Notes under the pieces: model-generated
What the model saw: the letters and a program-made list of their open reading frames with translations, nothing else
Told to the model about the DNA's origin: nothing
Databases searched by the model: none
Part shown: piece after piece, positions 32,016-42,282 of the stretch
Numbering within the stretch: position 1 is the stretch's first letter
Layout of the letters: every line of letters starts with the position of its first letter
NCBI GenBank assembly: GCA_021234155.1
Contig: JAJEKV010000053.1
Coordinates: 9,931,798 to 9,995,797 of the forward strand
Reading direction: 5' to 3'
Origin: Isoetes taiwanensis
Lineage: Eukaryota; Streptophyta; Lycopodiopsida; Isoetales; Isoetaceae
DNA length: 64,000 nucleotides
Made by a program: the position numbers and the translations under genes

Positions 32016-33134
32016 TATGAAGGTACGATCACCACTTCATGCGGTGTATGCGAAGCTCTTTCATTTCTGAGCTAGGCTTATAGGTGTGGCTATCTCATGA
32101 TTTCATCGCCTTCATTCATTCTCGGCATCGCATGTCCGCGAATCGAGCTTCCTTCATGGGGATTTTAACTCTCTCCAATTCGAGGCCGATTTTTTCTCAA
32201 GCATGTTTGTTTTAGGTGCCATGCATATCTATCAAGTTCCTGTTAGCAAGTCACCCGACATGTTTTCCTGTTAGCAACTCACCTGAAATATCATAGATAA
32301 AAGAGAATATTCAACTTAAAAGATACTTACATTATGTTTTGTCATTAATAATATATGTTCGCCATTGCTATGCAAACATATATGTATGGAAGAGTTTATA
32401 TCTTATGCACTTAAAAGATGCCCATTATGAACTTGTGATACGATTGGAACCACATGCTCATTATTAGAACTGCTTGTGGAATCCCGTTTTCACTTTTGTA
32501 ACTGATGGATATTGATTTTATAAAATTTAACATTTTGTTACAAGTCATGTAAACGTTTTATGAGCTAGATTGTTGAGCTTCCTATGAGCTAGATTGAAGC
32601 AGATAAGCAATAGACACATAGGGAATCGATGTTCAGGGAATCGATTGTTCAGGAAATCGATGCCACATGGCATTACCACAATAAACCTCACACAAACTTT
32701 CATTTGTTATACAAAAATTGCAATGGTCTTAATGTACCTCCATGATCATGCATAAGTAGAATATAAGGTAACTATATTATATCTTCCTAAGGCTCTACAT
32801 AGGGGGTAATTCTGAAGATTAGCTAACTTCATAATTCATGTGTTTTACTCACTCGTCAACACTAATGATGATTGTACAAATGTACAATCAATGCGATTCA
32901 TCTTGCATTCTGCATATTGACTTCTAGAATGGACATACCTGCTACCATAGCTCTCAATATGCAAGAATGCACAACTAATGATACATCCCCCAGCCCCTGC
33001 TTTTTAGGTTGCTTGGGTGAGATCTCTCATGCCGAAAGGGTGTCCCATACCTCTTATGCATAACTCGATGTGTTGCATATCACAAAGCTGATAAATATAA
33101 TCGGGTCAAGCTCCATTGCTCAAATGGTAGAGCC

Positions 33135-33477
33135 CGCTTTTATTGTTGCATGTTACTTTCTACCTACATCATCTCCTTTTTGACCTAATATGATGTGGAT
33201 CACGATGAACGATCGATGATTGCGCAATCCAAATACTTGAGAGATGTCATTCTTCTTGGTGATTTTAATGCTCGAAGTGTTGCAATGCAAGCTACTCATC
33301 TTACCTATGAGAATGTTCATGAGCTTTATGGATGTCAACCGACGGCACAAGTTTTCCGCTCAATTATGTAAAGTCCTTGAGCTGGTATGCAATGCTTTAA
33401 AGCAATGTTCAAACTATATGTTTAGGCATTACTTGCAGATAGAAGTAATAGGGAGTGATACTAGTGTTGCTGAGTAA
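33135..33477 (+). pseudogene. LINE endonuclease fragment, unit 3
   Basis: This is the same fragment as in units 1 and 2, with GDFNA-type residues near 33260. A few differences near 33135-33220 (for example a lost base before CGATGATTGCG) shift the frame. Confidence 0.55.
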
Positions 33478-34743
33478 ATCATTGCCCAAGTGTTGCAGAG
33501 CTTCAACATGCAAAGCAGACAACTTCACAAAAAACAGAGTCCCTTAACTAGAAACAGAGCATTTAGCTATGAAAAATCAGATCATTTTACTTAAAACAGA
33601 ACATGTAGCTTGAAACAGAGCATTTTACAAAAAACAAAGCACTTTGCTTGAGAAACAGAGGGTTCCGCTAAGAGTAACGCTTGCTGCACAATCGGTGTAG
33701 AAAACAAGAAAGATCAAAATAACTAGCATATGCGCAAACTAGAAAACTATAAAATGCAGCAAATATAGACTTGCCAGCAAATGGAAACGCTGTAAAACTA
33801 GTATAATAGCACTGCTTCTTCCTCGCCATCTCCATAGTCGCTCAATGCACACTCCAACCATCTCCATAGTCGTTCAATGCCACGAATATATGTTCTGTAG
33901 CATATTTTTCTGCTCCAAATCCGGTTATACAAGAGAAAAAAAAGCATCGTGAGATTTAAACGCAAGAAAAAGCCTTCACAACTACAAGAAATAACAGAAA
34001 AATGCCGTTGAAATGCTTCTAAGGAGCCAACCAGTAGATTATTTAACAAACTATGGCATTTTTACATAGCGAGAGCTATGGTCTTTTTGTTTTCGTGTTT
34101 TTTGTTTGTTGATTTTTTGTTTCTCATTCTAACTTAAATCTGTTTGAATGTTGTAGGCCCAGTTGTTGGAGCCCCCTGACGATAAAGAACGTGTTTGGAT
34201 TCCTTGGAAATACCATTTGTGTTTCTGTTTTTTTGTTCGTTTGTGCATGTATTTTGTCCTATGGGAATATAAGAAGATAGAATATGTTTTCCTCACTTCC
34301 TCCCTTTTTATATATTCCATTCGTCTTACTTATAAGGAATGAACCCGCCAAATTAGTTGGTATGATCCTTATGGTCGAATATGTCGAGTCTGCGGTTATT
34401 GTGAATACTATGCCTCGCAAAACTCGACTGGTTAACCACCCATATCTATTCTTATTATGGTTCTGAATCTTGTTCATAGGTAAATGATAGGGCCCTTGCT
34501 TGTAGTCCTTTCTTGCAGCAGCTAAAGGAACAAATAAGCTACTCCCGTCAAACTCAAATTAAAAAGAGATAAAATCTATATGTTACATTAGAGCGAGTTT
34601 TTTTGTTTACATTCTCTCGAAGACAAGAGATTTTTCCTCCGGAGGTTCTTACACCGCTTTTATGGCCCGCTTTTGTTTCCTTTTTCGTAGTCCCTTGTCT
34701 ATTCTTTCTTTTTGTGTGGAGTGCTAAGGCTACCTGATTGCAG

Positions 34744-36480
34744 ATGCTTTGAGATTAGCTTTGCTCGGGAGTTTCGGTTTGGCATGCGGGCGTCGCAAGC
34801 CAAACGCGAGATCACCGCCACATTGTTGTAAAGGAATGGCATCAACTCTACACGAAATCGACATGGATGTTCCTTGTAGGAAAGGGCTATACGTAAAGAA
34901 GATGCTTCTCGACTTTCTTAAAGTGGCCTTGAAGGCATATCAAGAACCTAGACTTAAGCACGTCCATGTTAACGGGCGCCCGTGCATTGGGAAGTCGGCT
35001 TTTATGTGGTGCGTGGTTATGATGGTAGGGGCGATCCGCGAAAATCCTGGGTTAGAGGCAGACCGGGACTTGGACTACGATTTGGTAGTGCAGCTTCGTT
35101 GTTGGGGACCTAACCAAGTCATGGGTGTGCTTTTATCGCAATGGGTCCGTAAGCTACACAAAGATCCCCCGCTAGCGGCAGAAATTTTTGCATCCGGTTG
35201 ATCGGTTCATGGGGAACCATTTGGGGAACATTATGCTCTTTGCCAGTCCCGGATGAGAATAATAATGAAGTTTTTGAAAAAAGGGGAGTGCCAAAGTGGT
35301 CACGAAGATTCTCGCCCCCATGGAGGAAAGACAAAGACGAATTTTATGAGCTAATGCAGATAGAATTGAATCTCACCATACAAGATGTGGAGAAAATTGT
35401 TCAAGAATGGGGCTATATTCCGAGAGTGATCTTCGAGAAGAATCGCTAGGAAAAAAGACATATCAAGGCTGCAGTTTGTCATTGACAAGGTGACTCGCAA
35501 CATGCTTCATTTGTTTCTCTGTGAGAAGTTCGGGCTCTTTGAAATGGATCCGGAAACTCGAGGTATGAGGACTACACCGTAGAGTTTGCTACCGACTACC
35601 TTGCCAATGCATATTTTGACCGCTTTGGGATGTCAAGAGGGACGAAGTGGTGGCGTTTGTGAAAGCTTCTGATCGTCAATGTCGGTAGCATCACGCGCCC
35701 TCTTTGCGTGGATCTGGATACGAATATTGTATGGCTCGTTTACGGTGGGAGAGGCAGACTAGACCGGTAGCAAGATCAATTGGTGATACTCCCGGAAGGC
35801 GCCAGGCAAAATGCTTATCCTTCTCGGTTGATACTTGAGGTGGGGAAGAGGAAGATTAGGCATTACAAACATCCGGCTGATATTGAGAAGGCAAGAGAAG
35901 CTAGAGAGGATATAACACAATACCTTTGGCTCCCAATGATGCACAACCCTCTAGTGGACTTTTCGCTATTCAAACCAAATATTATGGGCCGGGCTACAAT
36001 ATCCGAGACGCATACGGCATTTTGGAGCAGGAACTATTAGAGACCCGGCAGCTTTCATGTGGGAGATGACGAGCTATGAGGAGTTAACCGTCATCATCGT
36101 CCTCGAGGCGACATTGGAATAGCAGCGGCTTATTGTGGAAAAATCTGAAGGACGGGATAGGGAACGCCATGATAGTTTGCTTCCTTTTTATAGGTAGGTA
36201 CTACACCCATTATGAGCTTCCCGTGGGGACTTGTGACAAAGCGGCAGCCCGAGAAACGTTAAAGCTTCGTGAATTTAAGTTGCGAGCCCGAAAAAGTAAA
36301 GGCGTAGCAGAAAAAAGATGTTGGATTCTGCTAAACAAATGGTCGATAATGCTAAACAAGTGATGAAAAACAGAAAAAACGCAGTTTGATGATGCAGGAA
36401 CATCGGCCGGACTAGAGATATTAGAGCCTTGAGTATAGCACCTCCGAGGCCAAGCAACTTGGCATCACGTAAATTGATGC
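34744..36480 (+). pseudogene. P-loop NTPase, Crinkler/RHS-like, unit 4 copy
   Basis: This holds the longest uninterrupted piece of the family: 150 residues at 34749-35201. It contains LLDFLKVALKAYQEPRLKHV, then VNGRPCIGKSAFMWCVVMMV (Walker A, G-x4-G-K-S kept although P-P-G reads R-P-C) and LDYDLVVQLRCWGPNQVMGV. The later pieces NLTIQDVEKIVQEWGY (about 35370) and YPSRLILEVGKRKIRHYKHP (about 35815) are in other frames. A Crinkler/RHS-type NTPase is my best guess; another STAND or AAA-like ATPase is possible. Confidence 0.5.
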
Positions 36481-36989
36481 GCACTATGAAGATACGATCG
36501 CCACTTGCGGGCGGTGTATCTGGCTCTTTCATTTATGAGCTAGGCTTATAGGTGTGGCTATCTCATGATTTCATCGCCTTCATTCATTCTGGCATCTTGC
36601 ATGTCTGCGAATCGAGCTTCCTTCATGGGGATTTTAACTCTCTCCAATTCGCGAGGCCGATTTTTTTCTTTGCATGTTTGTTTTTAGGTGCCATGCATAT
36701 CTATTAAGTTCCTCACCCAAAATATCATAGATAAAAGAGAATATTCAACTTAAAAGATGCCTACATTATGTTTTGTCATTAATATGTTCGCCAATTGCTA
36801 TGCAAACATATATGTATGGAAGAGTTTATATATCTTATGCACGTAAAAGATGCCCATTATGAACTTGGATTGTAACCACATGCTCATTATTAAAACCGCT
36901 TGTGGAATCCCGTTTCACTTTTGTAACCGATGGATATTGATTTTATAAAATTTAACATACATTGTTACAAGTCATGTAAACGTTTTATG

Positions 36990-37255
36990 ATCTCATACCG
37001 GAAACTCTAGAGGGTCATCGAACTGAAGACAAACTAAATATTGTGATCTAGAATGGGAGACTGAAATTCGTTCTTTGTACTAAATATTGTGAATGGGAGA
37101 CCGAAATTCGTTCTTTGTCGGTACGAAGCAATTAGGAAGCATGTTTTCAAACTCCTATATATACAATCGCATTTATCTAAAGCATAATGCCTCTATTTTT
37201 TTTTCAATGTAGTATCATAGTCATAATGCCTCTATTTTTTTTCAATGTAGTATCA
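36990..37255. repeat. Small direct repeats in the unit 4/5 variant segment
   Basis: ACTAAATATTGTG followed by GAATGGGAGACCGAAATTCG (or near variants) occurs twice around 37035-37120. CATAATGCCTCTATTTTTTT followed by TCAATGTAGTATCATAGT occurs twice around 37183-37260. Unit 5 has the first pair but only one copy of the second. Confidence 0.75.
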
Positions 37256-37869
37256 TAGTTTTGATTGTTGGGCAAGCCAAATAAGTGAGATACAAAGGAA
37301 TAATTGTATTTATTTAAAGCATAATGCCTCTGTTCTTCTGTGTATGATTGTGATCTTATACTTCCATGCTGCTGTTGTGGTTGAGCTTTGCTATGGTTGT
37401 TCGAAAAGTCGTGGTTGAGCTTTTGCTATGGTTGTTCTAAGAATTGATTCATGTTGTTGCTATGGTTGAGCGTGTCATTTTTCAATAACATAGATTAATT
37501 TGCTTGCATTTTTTCATTTGATCATCCTACAAAAAATAGTAAGGAGTAGTAAGGTCTTCTTTTTGTATTGGGGAATGCCCTCCTTTCCGGTTTGGGGGGG
37601 GGAAGTGGGTCGTCCAACTTTTTGTCCTTTTTGTTGTGGGGGCCAACTTCCATTCCTCCTTGGAATCGATGCCACATGGCATTACCACAATAAACCTCAC
37701 ACAAAAATGGAGACCCAACTTTCATTTGTTATACAAAGATTGCAATGGTCTCAATGTGTCGGGAATGTATAGACCCCCACGATCATGCATAAGTAGAGGT
37801 AACTATATTATATCTTCCTAAGGCTCTACATAGGGGGTAATTCTGAAGATTAGCTAACTTCATAATTCA

Positions 37870-37898
37870 CTAGAAACGTGTGCCCGGCAATGCCGGGC
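37870..37898 (-). mobile_element. Helitron 3' terminus
   Basis: On the minus strand the sequence is GCCCGGCATTGCCGGGC, a perfect 7-bp hairpin with a 3-base loop (37882-37898), then eight bases, then CTAG, then a host T. A GC-rich hairpin 8-12 bases before a terminal CTRR, inserted between A and T, is the definition of a plant Helitron 3' end. The host sequence CTTCATAATTCA/TGTG is interrupted exactly at its A/T. The 5' end (TC...) was not found; the element body should extend rightwards from here. Confidence 0.8.
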
Positions 37899-38054
37899 AT
37901 TGGTTGTGAGCGCTTGAAATGGGTAGAAGAATAGAGGGAGGGATGCCTATGTAGGTGATAGAGTGGGTAGCTATAGTGGAGTGTAGATGGAATGAGAGTA
38001 TTAAGGGGTGTATTAGTCAGTGATTTAAATACAGTAGCAACAATTATTTATTTA

Positions 38055-38470
38055 ACAAACTGACTTTATTGGATAGTCGACTCGAATGTAATAAATCTGC
38101 TATGAAATATTGGATGATTCGCATTTGTAGGCATGTGAAAGTTGTAGAAGACGTGGGCAACATCTTATGTATGTTTTGCATGTGTGTTGCGCTGGATGTT
38201 ACATGCTTGGATTTATGGCGGATGATGGTCTTGGAAAAGCTAGGATATACACAATGGAATCAAAGTCACAGTCAACTCGAATGTAATAAATGTGTGGACG
38301 GTTCGCATTTCTAGGCATGAAAGTTGTAGAAGATGTGGGCAGCATCTTATGTATGTTTTGCATGTGTGTTGCGCTGGATGTTGCATGCCTAAACTATCTT
38401 GTTTTCTAGATTTATGGTGGATGATGTTCTTGGAAAAGCTAGGATATACACAATGGAATCAAAGTTGTAG
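38055..38470. repeat. Tandem duplication, about 210-bp unit, two copies
   Basis: The unit runs from CTCGAATGTAATAAAT through GTTGCGCTGGATGTT to GATATACACAATGGAATCAA and is repeated at about 38066-38270 and 38276-38465. Frames through it look Cys/Met-rich, but no domain is recognised. It lies inside the presumed Helitron body. Confidence 0.8.
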
Positions 38471-38474
38471 ATTG

Positions 38475-39012
38475 CAATGTTGTTAAGTACGTCAAAATCC
38501 GTGCCTTTAAAAAACGTTTTTTAAGATTTTTTGAAGATTTTTAAAAATTTTGAAAAAAATCTTGAAAAACGTATTTCATATAAAAGTTTTTAAAAATCTT
38601 TAAAAATCCTTAGATTGTGATTTTTGTTTATTCAAATATATAATATTCTTGAACTTATTTATCCTTGTATATGAAATTCTTATATTTCTTAATCTTTATA
38701 ATAATGTTTTTCTGAACTTTCTTAAGAGTTGCATGACAAAACAACTATGATGGCATTGTACTTGAACTTAATAGTTTCTAGTAGCAGCATAAATTTTTGA
38801 TTTACTTGTTGACATACTACATCTTATAACTTGTAGTAAAAATATGCATTTTAACCATAGCACATATATCCAATAAAGCAGTGCAAAGAATATGCAATTT
38901 TTTTTATTTTTATTTTTTTTTTGCTATGCCAAATCATAAAAATCCTTTAAAAAACGTGAGGATTTTTATAAAGGTACTTTAAAAATAAAAAACGGGTTTT
39001 TTAACAACATTG
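38475..39012. mobile_element. hAT-type MITE, 538 bp
   Basis: The ends CAATGTTGTTAA and TTAACAACATTG form a perfect 12-bp terminal inverted repeat. The direct repeat GTAGATTG flanks both sides (38467-38474 and 39013-39020). An 8-bp target duplication with CA...TG ends is the hallmark of hAT elements. The interior is very AT-rich, holds repeated AAAAATC(C/T)T words and has no gene, so it is non-autonomous. Confidence 0.9.
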
Positions 39013-39129
39013 GTAGATTGATTGATAAGAACTATAGATAAAGTTCAACAAATGTCATAGAAGCTATCAAGCAATAGTAAACATGTGTACATGGCATAAA
39101 CATGTGGGAATATAGGAGAAAGTATATTA

Positions 39130-39260
39130 ATTATGAAATTATTTAGGGGCATGCATTCAAGCATAGAGGAGTGCATTCATGCATAACCAATTCCAATGGC
39201 TACATTCATGCGTAGAGAGGAGTGCATTCATGCATAACCAATTCCAATGGCTACAATATG
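39130..39260. repeat. Direct repeats around GCATTCATGCATAACCAATT
   Basis: The phrase GAGTGCATTCATGCATAACC followed by AATTCCAATGGCTACA occurs twice with a period of about 51 bases (39167-39205 and 39218-39255). Confidence 0.85.
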
Positions 39261-39696
39261 ACCAACTACATGACATATCTTGTTTTCCACATTGTAGAAT
39301 TGTTGAATTTGAAGAACCAAGAATAGTACAAATGTTTGTTTATTTTTTCTAAATTCCTATTGTGGACTTCACAAAATTGAACATTAGAGCAATCGAGAAT
39401 GGCAACAAAGAAATACTTTGAATTGGTTGAATTGTGAATTCCAAGTGGATTCTTCACGAAAAATGGAACAAAACATGCCTACATATAGCATTTTGAACTA
39501 AGCAGGAAACAACGATTTAGTTCCATACATGTTTTAGACATGGTTCAAGCATCCAATATATTGTATCATGCTGCATCAAAAATGCTTTATTATGACATAA
39601 CAGCACGCCATGACTACTTTTCAGCACTCCACAATTAGAATCAAATGATAACATTTCATACACTACAACATTTACATTTGCACCAGACATACTTCA

Positions 39697-39915
39697 ACAG
39701 GTGCTGCCTATAGATGCCACAGTGGGTGAAGGTAGTGCATCAAATGAGTTAGTGCAGCAACCAATTTCTATTGTGCAGCCAGTTCAACCATTGCAGTAAA
39801 TATTAATACAGCAAATGCAGCAGTCTGCGCAAATTCAAGCTCCGCCCAGCCCATCCAACATCCATAGGGACCTTCACAATAATCCGAGAGAATCAATTGA
39901 AAGGGATAATTAGAG
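39697..39915 (+). pseudogene. Gln-rich coding fragment
   Basis: The frame reads LQQVLPIDATVGEGSASNEL, then VQQPISIVQPVQPLQ, one TAA stop, then QQMQQSAQIQAPPSPSN and continues to about 39912. Its composition is that of a disordered, Gln/Pro-rich part of a plant regulatory protein. It has no start or splice context I can define. Its position inside the presumed Helitron suggests a captured exon. Confidence 0.4.
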
Positions 39916-40464
39916 TGGTTTATTGCCACATAAAACCAGCTCAATAAGCTCTGCTTAAACCTGGACTTAGATTTGTTAGAACTACGGAGAGCAAGTATTC
40001 ATATTCATGATCTCTAAAAATAAGTCGGCTTTGAACCTCCATTAAGAATTGTTACACTATACAGAGCAAGTATCATATTCATGGTCTACTTAAATAAGTA
40101 AGTCGGTTTTAAGATTATATGGTCCTTGAGTCCATAAAGTTACATCGGCGGTCTTGGTTAAAAAGGTTATGGGGTCTAGAATAACAATCTTGATATTGGG
40201 ATCATCATCCGAGTCTTGAAGATTATATAAGAGTTGGACATTAAATAAAGTCATCAGCATTTCGAGAACATTACAAATAATGATGAGGAGCCTAAAGCAT
40301 ACTTGCTGATTGCTAATACTCATATTGTTATTGTAATGCAAAGAATTTAGGATGCCCAAATGGAGAAAGCTGCCACCTGCATTTTATGCCAAGTTAAACC
40401 GATCACATATACAACTGGAATTGTGCCACCATCTGCAGTTAAAATTACTCTTACCATGTCTAAT

Positions 40465-40610
40465 AGATATTGCAAATACAAAACAAGGCTCTGCAATCAA
40501 TTGGCACACCTGAAGAATGCAAACTTGGTGACAGATGCAATTTTGCACATGGGAAAAGCTTGCGCCCATCAAATCAGCCTTTAAGCAACCATTTAACAGG
40601 CAAGTCTGCC
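40465..40610 (+). pseudogene. CCCH zinc-finger gene fragment, frameshifted
   Basis: One frame reads SNRYCKYKTRLCNQ. The overlapping frame continues GTPEECKLGDRCNFAHGKSL. Together they give C-x-C-x5-C-x3-H-type finger residues with the KTRLC...GDRC.FAHG wording typical of plant CCCH/KH RNA-binding proteins. One base is lost between the two parts, and the preceding finger is absent. A Ser/Gln-rich frame runs to 40742. This is probably a gene fragment captured by the Helitron that starts at 37870. Confidence 0.6.
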
Positions 40611-41085
40611 TCAAAAACCCATGCAGATGGAGCTACACTTTGCGCAAGCAATCCTATATCAACATCAATATACTATGAAAAGCCTATACCCCAGGAGCGC
40701 CTGCAACAGCAACATTTGGGAAGGTTTGCATTCATAAAATGAGAATAGAGCTGCATAGGCAGGGACCATCATAGGCAAAGCATGATTCTGGATCAAAATT
40801 CTTGCCATATGTACAGATTCTAACCTCACACAATGAACACCTTTTGCCTTCTCAGAATAAAAATAAAACTGAAATTTCTATCTCCCATATTGGCCAATAT
40901 CACCATGAAGAATTCAATGCTTAGAAAAATTCCATCATTACTTACCATATATTCGTTTTGAGTTTCATAGAACCAAGCTATGGTATTCCATCAGCAATCA
41001 CGGGTATCGCATCAAAGACAGTGTATACTTTATCATGTCCGACCGCAACACAATGTTAGGCTCTTATATCCTCATGCAATCTCAA

Positions 41086-41577
41086 TGCAATCTCAATGAC
41101 AATCTTTGCAAACATCAATCTTACCATGATTGTCTCTTGCATTAGGCACTGGTCGAAATGTATTGTTGAAGATGGCACAATCTCTATTGCTTATCCACAT
41201 AGCCAATACTCCGGAATGAAACATAATCTACAGAATAAATGGCGATAGTTCATCTTTACCATGTATCCCTGCATCTACCATGATAAGTTAATGGTCACAA
41301 TGATCTATTATAATTATAAGGGAGATTAAAAACAGAGAGCAAAACAAATAATTCCATCATTACGTGAATGCACATTACCCCATTATGGTTGTCAGGCATA
41401 TTAATTTCTCATTCAATCTTAATGACAATCGTTGTACACATCAAGCTTACCATGATTGTCTCTTGCATTTGGTACTGGGCAAAATGTATCGTTGAAGACG
41501 ACGCAATCTCTATTGCTTATCCACATAACCAATACTCCAGAATGGAACATAATCTACAGAATAAATGGCATAAGGAA
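41086..41577. repeat. Direct repeat of about 170 bp, two copies
   Basis: The phrase ATCAATCTTACCATGATTGT...CAATCTCTATTGCTTATCCA...TCTACAGAATAAATGGC appears at about 41112-41248 and about 41445-41570 with around 90 percent similarity by eye. The copies are about 325 bases apart. No gene is recognised. Confidence 0.75.
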
Positions 41578-42282
41578 TAGAAGCTATTTGTAAGGAATAG
41601 AGAAATGACCGGAATTGTGTTAATGGTATTCCTCCTTGCTTGTCTCAATACCCGTGGCTGCAGAAACCAGAACATGAAATTCTTAGGAAAACCCGAAGTT
41701 GCAGAAAGAACTATGAGTAAGGAACTGAAGAATGCCTTATCATCTGCTAGAAAAAAAGAACAACCTTGAAGATAATACCTAATCGATGAATATCTAGCAC
41801 AATAACAATGACAAGGATGTGGTAATAGAATCTATAACGTAAAACTAACAAATGCACAACGTTTTGACCTGTTGCTCCATTTCGACCGTCGAAAAGCATA
41901 AGCATGTATCGCTTCCTGTCCAAAAGCTTCCTCTCCGTAAGCATATATCTTTCTGTGATTAGAAGAATACATAATTTCGAAAACAGTATAGCTATGCCTT
42001 TCTAAACAGAGCTGCTTCTCATCTGGAAGATGCATTTCGATGCCCGGCCAAAAAGAGGCTTAATAGAGTTCAACGATGTTGGAGGTAGCCCTGCTCCACG
42101 ATAGAGTTCTGTAGGGCGCACATACTCTGCTATGGCAGAAACTCCGGTATAACATTTCAAAAAATTCCCTTTCGTCTCCCAAGAAAAAAACGCAAACGGC
42201 AGAAGCAATAGTAATTTACGGGAAGGGAACGGCGTTCCCGTGGCACGGAACCCAACATGCTCCCAAAATAAAAAAGAAGATG
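41578..42282. other. No gene recognised
   Basis: A minus-strand frame of 109 residues at 42002-42331 contains GVSAIAEYVRPTELYRGAGL, which reads like an exon but matches nothing I know. The rest is featureless. It joins unit 5 at about 42283. Confidence 0.3.

Larger units (their letters stand above)
28174..33801 (+). repeat. Tandem array unit 3
   Basis: This unit is about 5.63 kb long because a composite insertion occupies about 28850-30047. Without it, the unit would be about 4.4 kb, as in unit 2. Both ends abut units 2 and 4 through the phrase ACTAGTATAATAGCACTGC, which is also the empty site for the 10.2-kb element. Confidence 0.9.
33802..37869 (+). repeat. Tandem array unit 4, cut by a Helitron end
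   Basis: The unit starts TATAATAGCACTGC and follows units 2 and 3 to about 36,990. It then carries an alternative segment of about 700 bp (GATCTCATACCGGAAACTCT... to CCTTGGAATCGATGCCACAT) that is also found in unit 5 but not in units 1-3. It stops after CTTCATAATTCA at 37869, where the other units continue with TGTGTTTTACTC. Confidence 0.85.

Noticed and set aside
9916-36480. Treating every frameshift in the NTPase copies as evolutionary decay
   Set aside because: The indels sit mostly at CAG/CTG and differ from copy to copy at the same sites, which fits base-calling error better than independent mutation. I therefore mark the genes as broken but do not conclude that they are dead.
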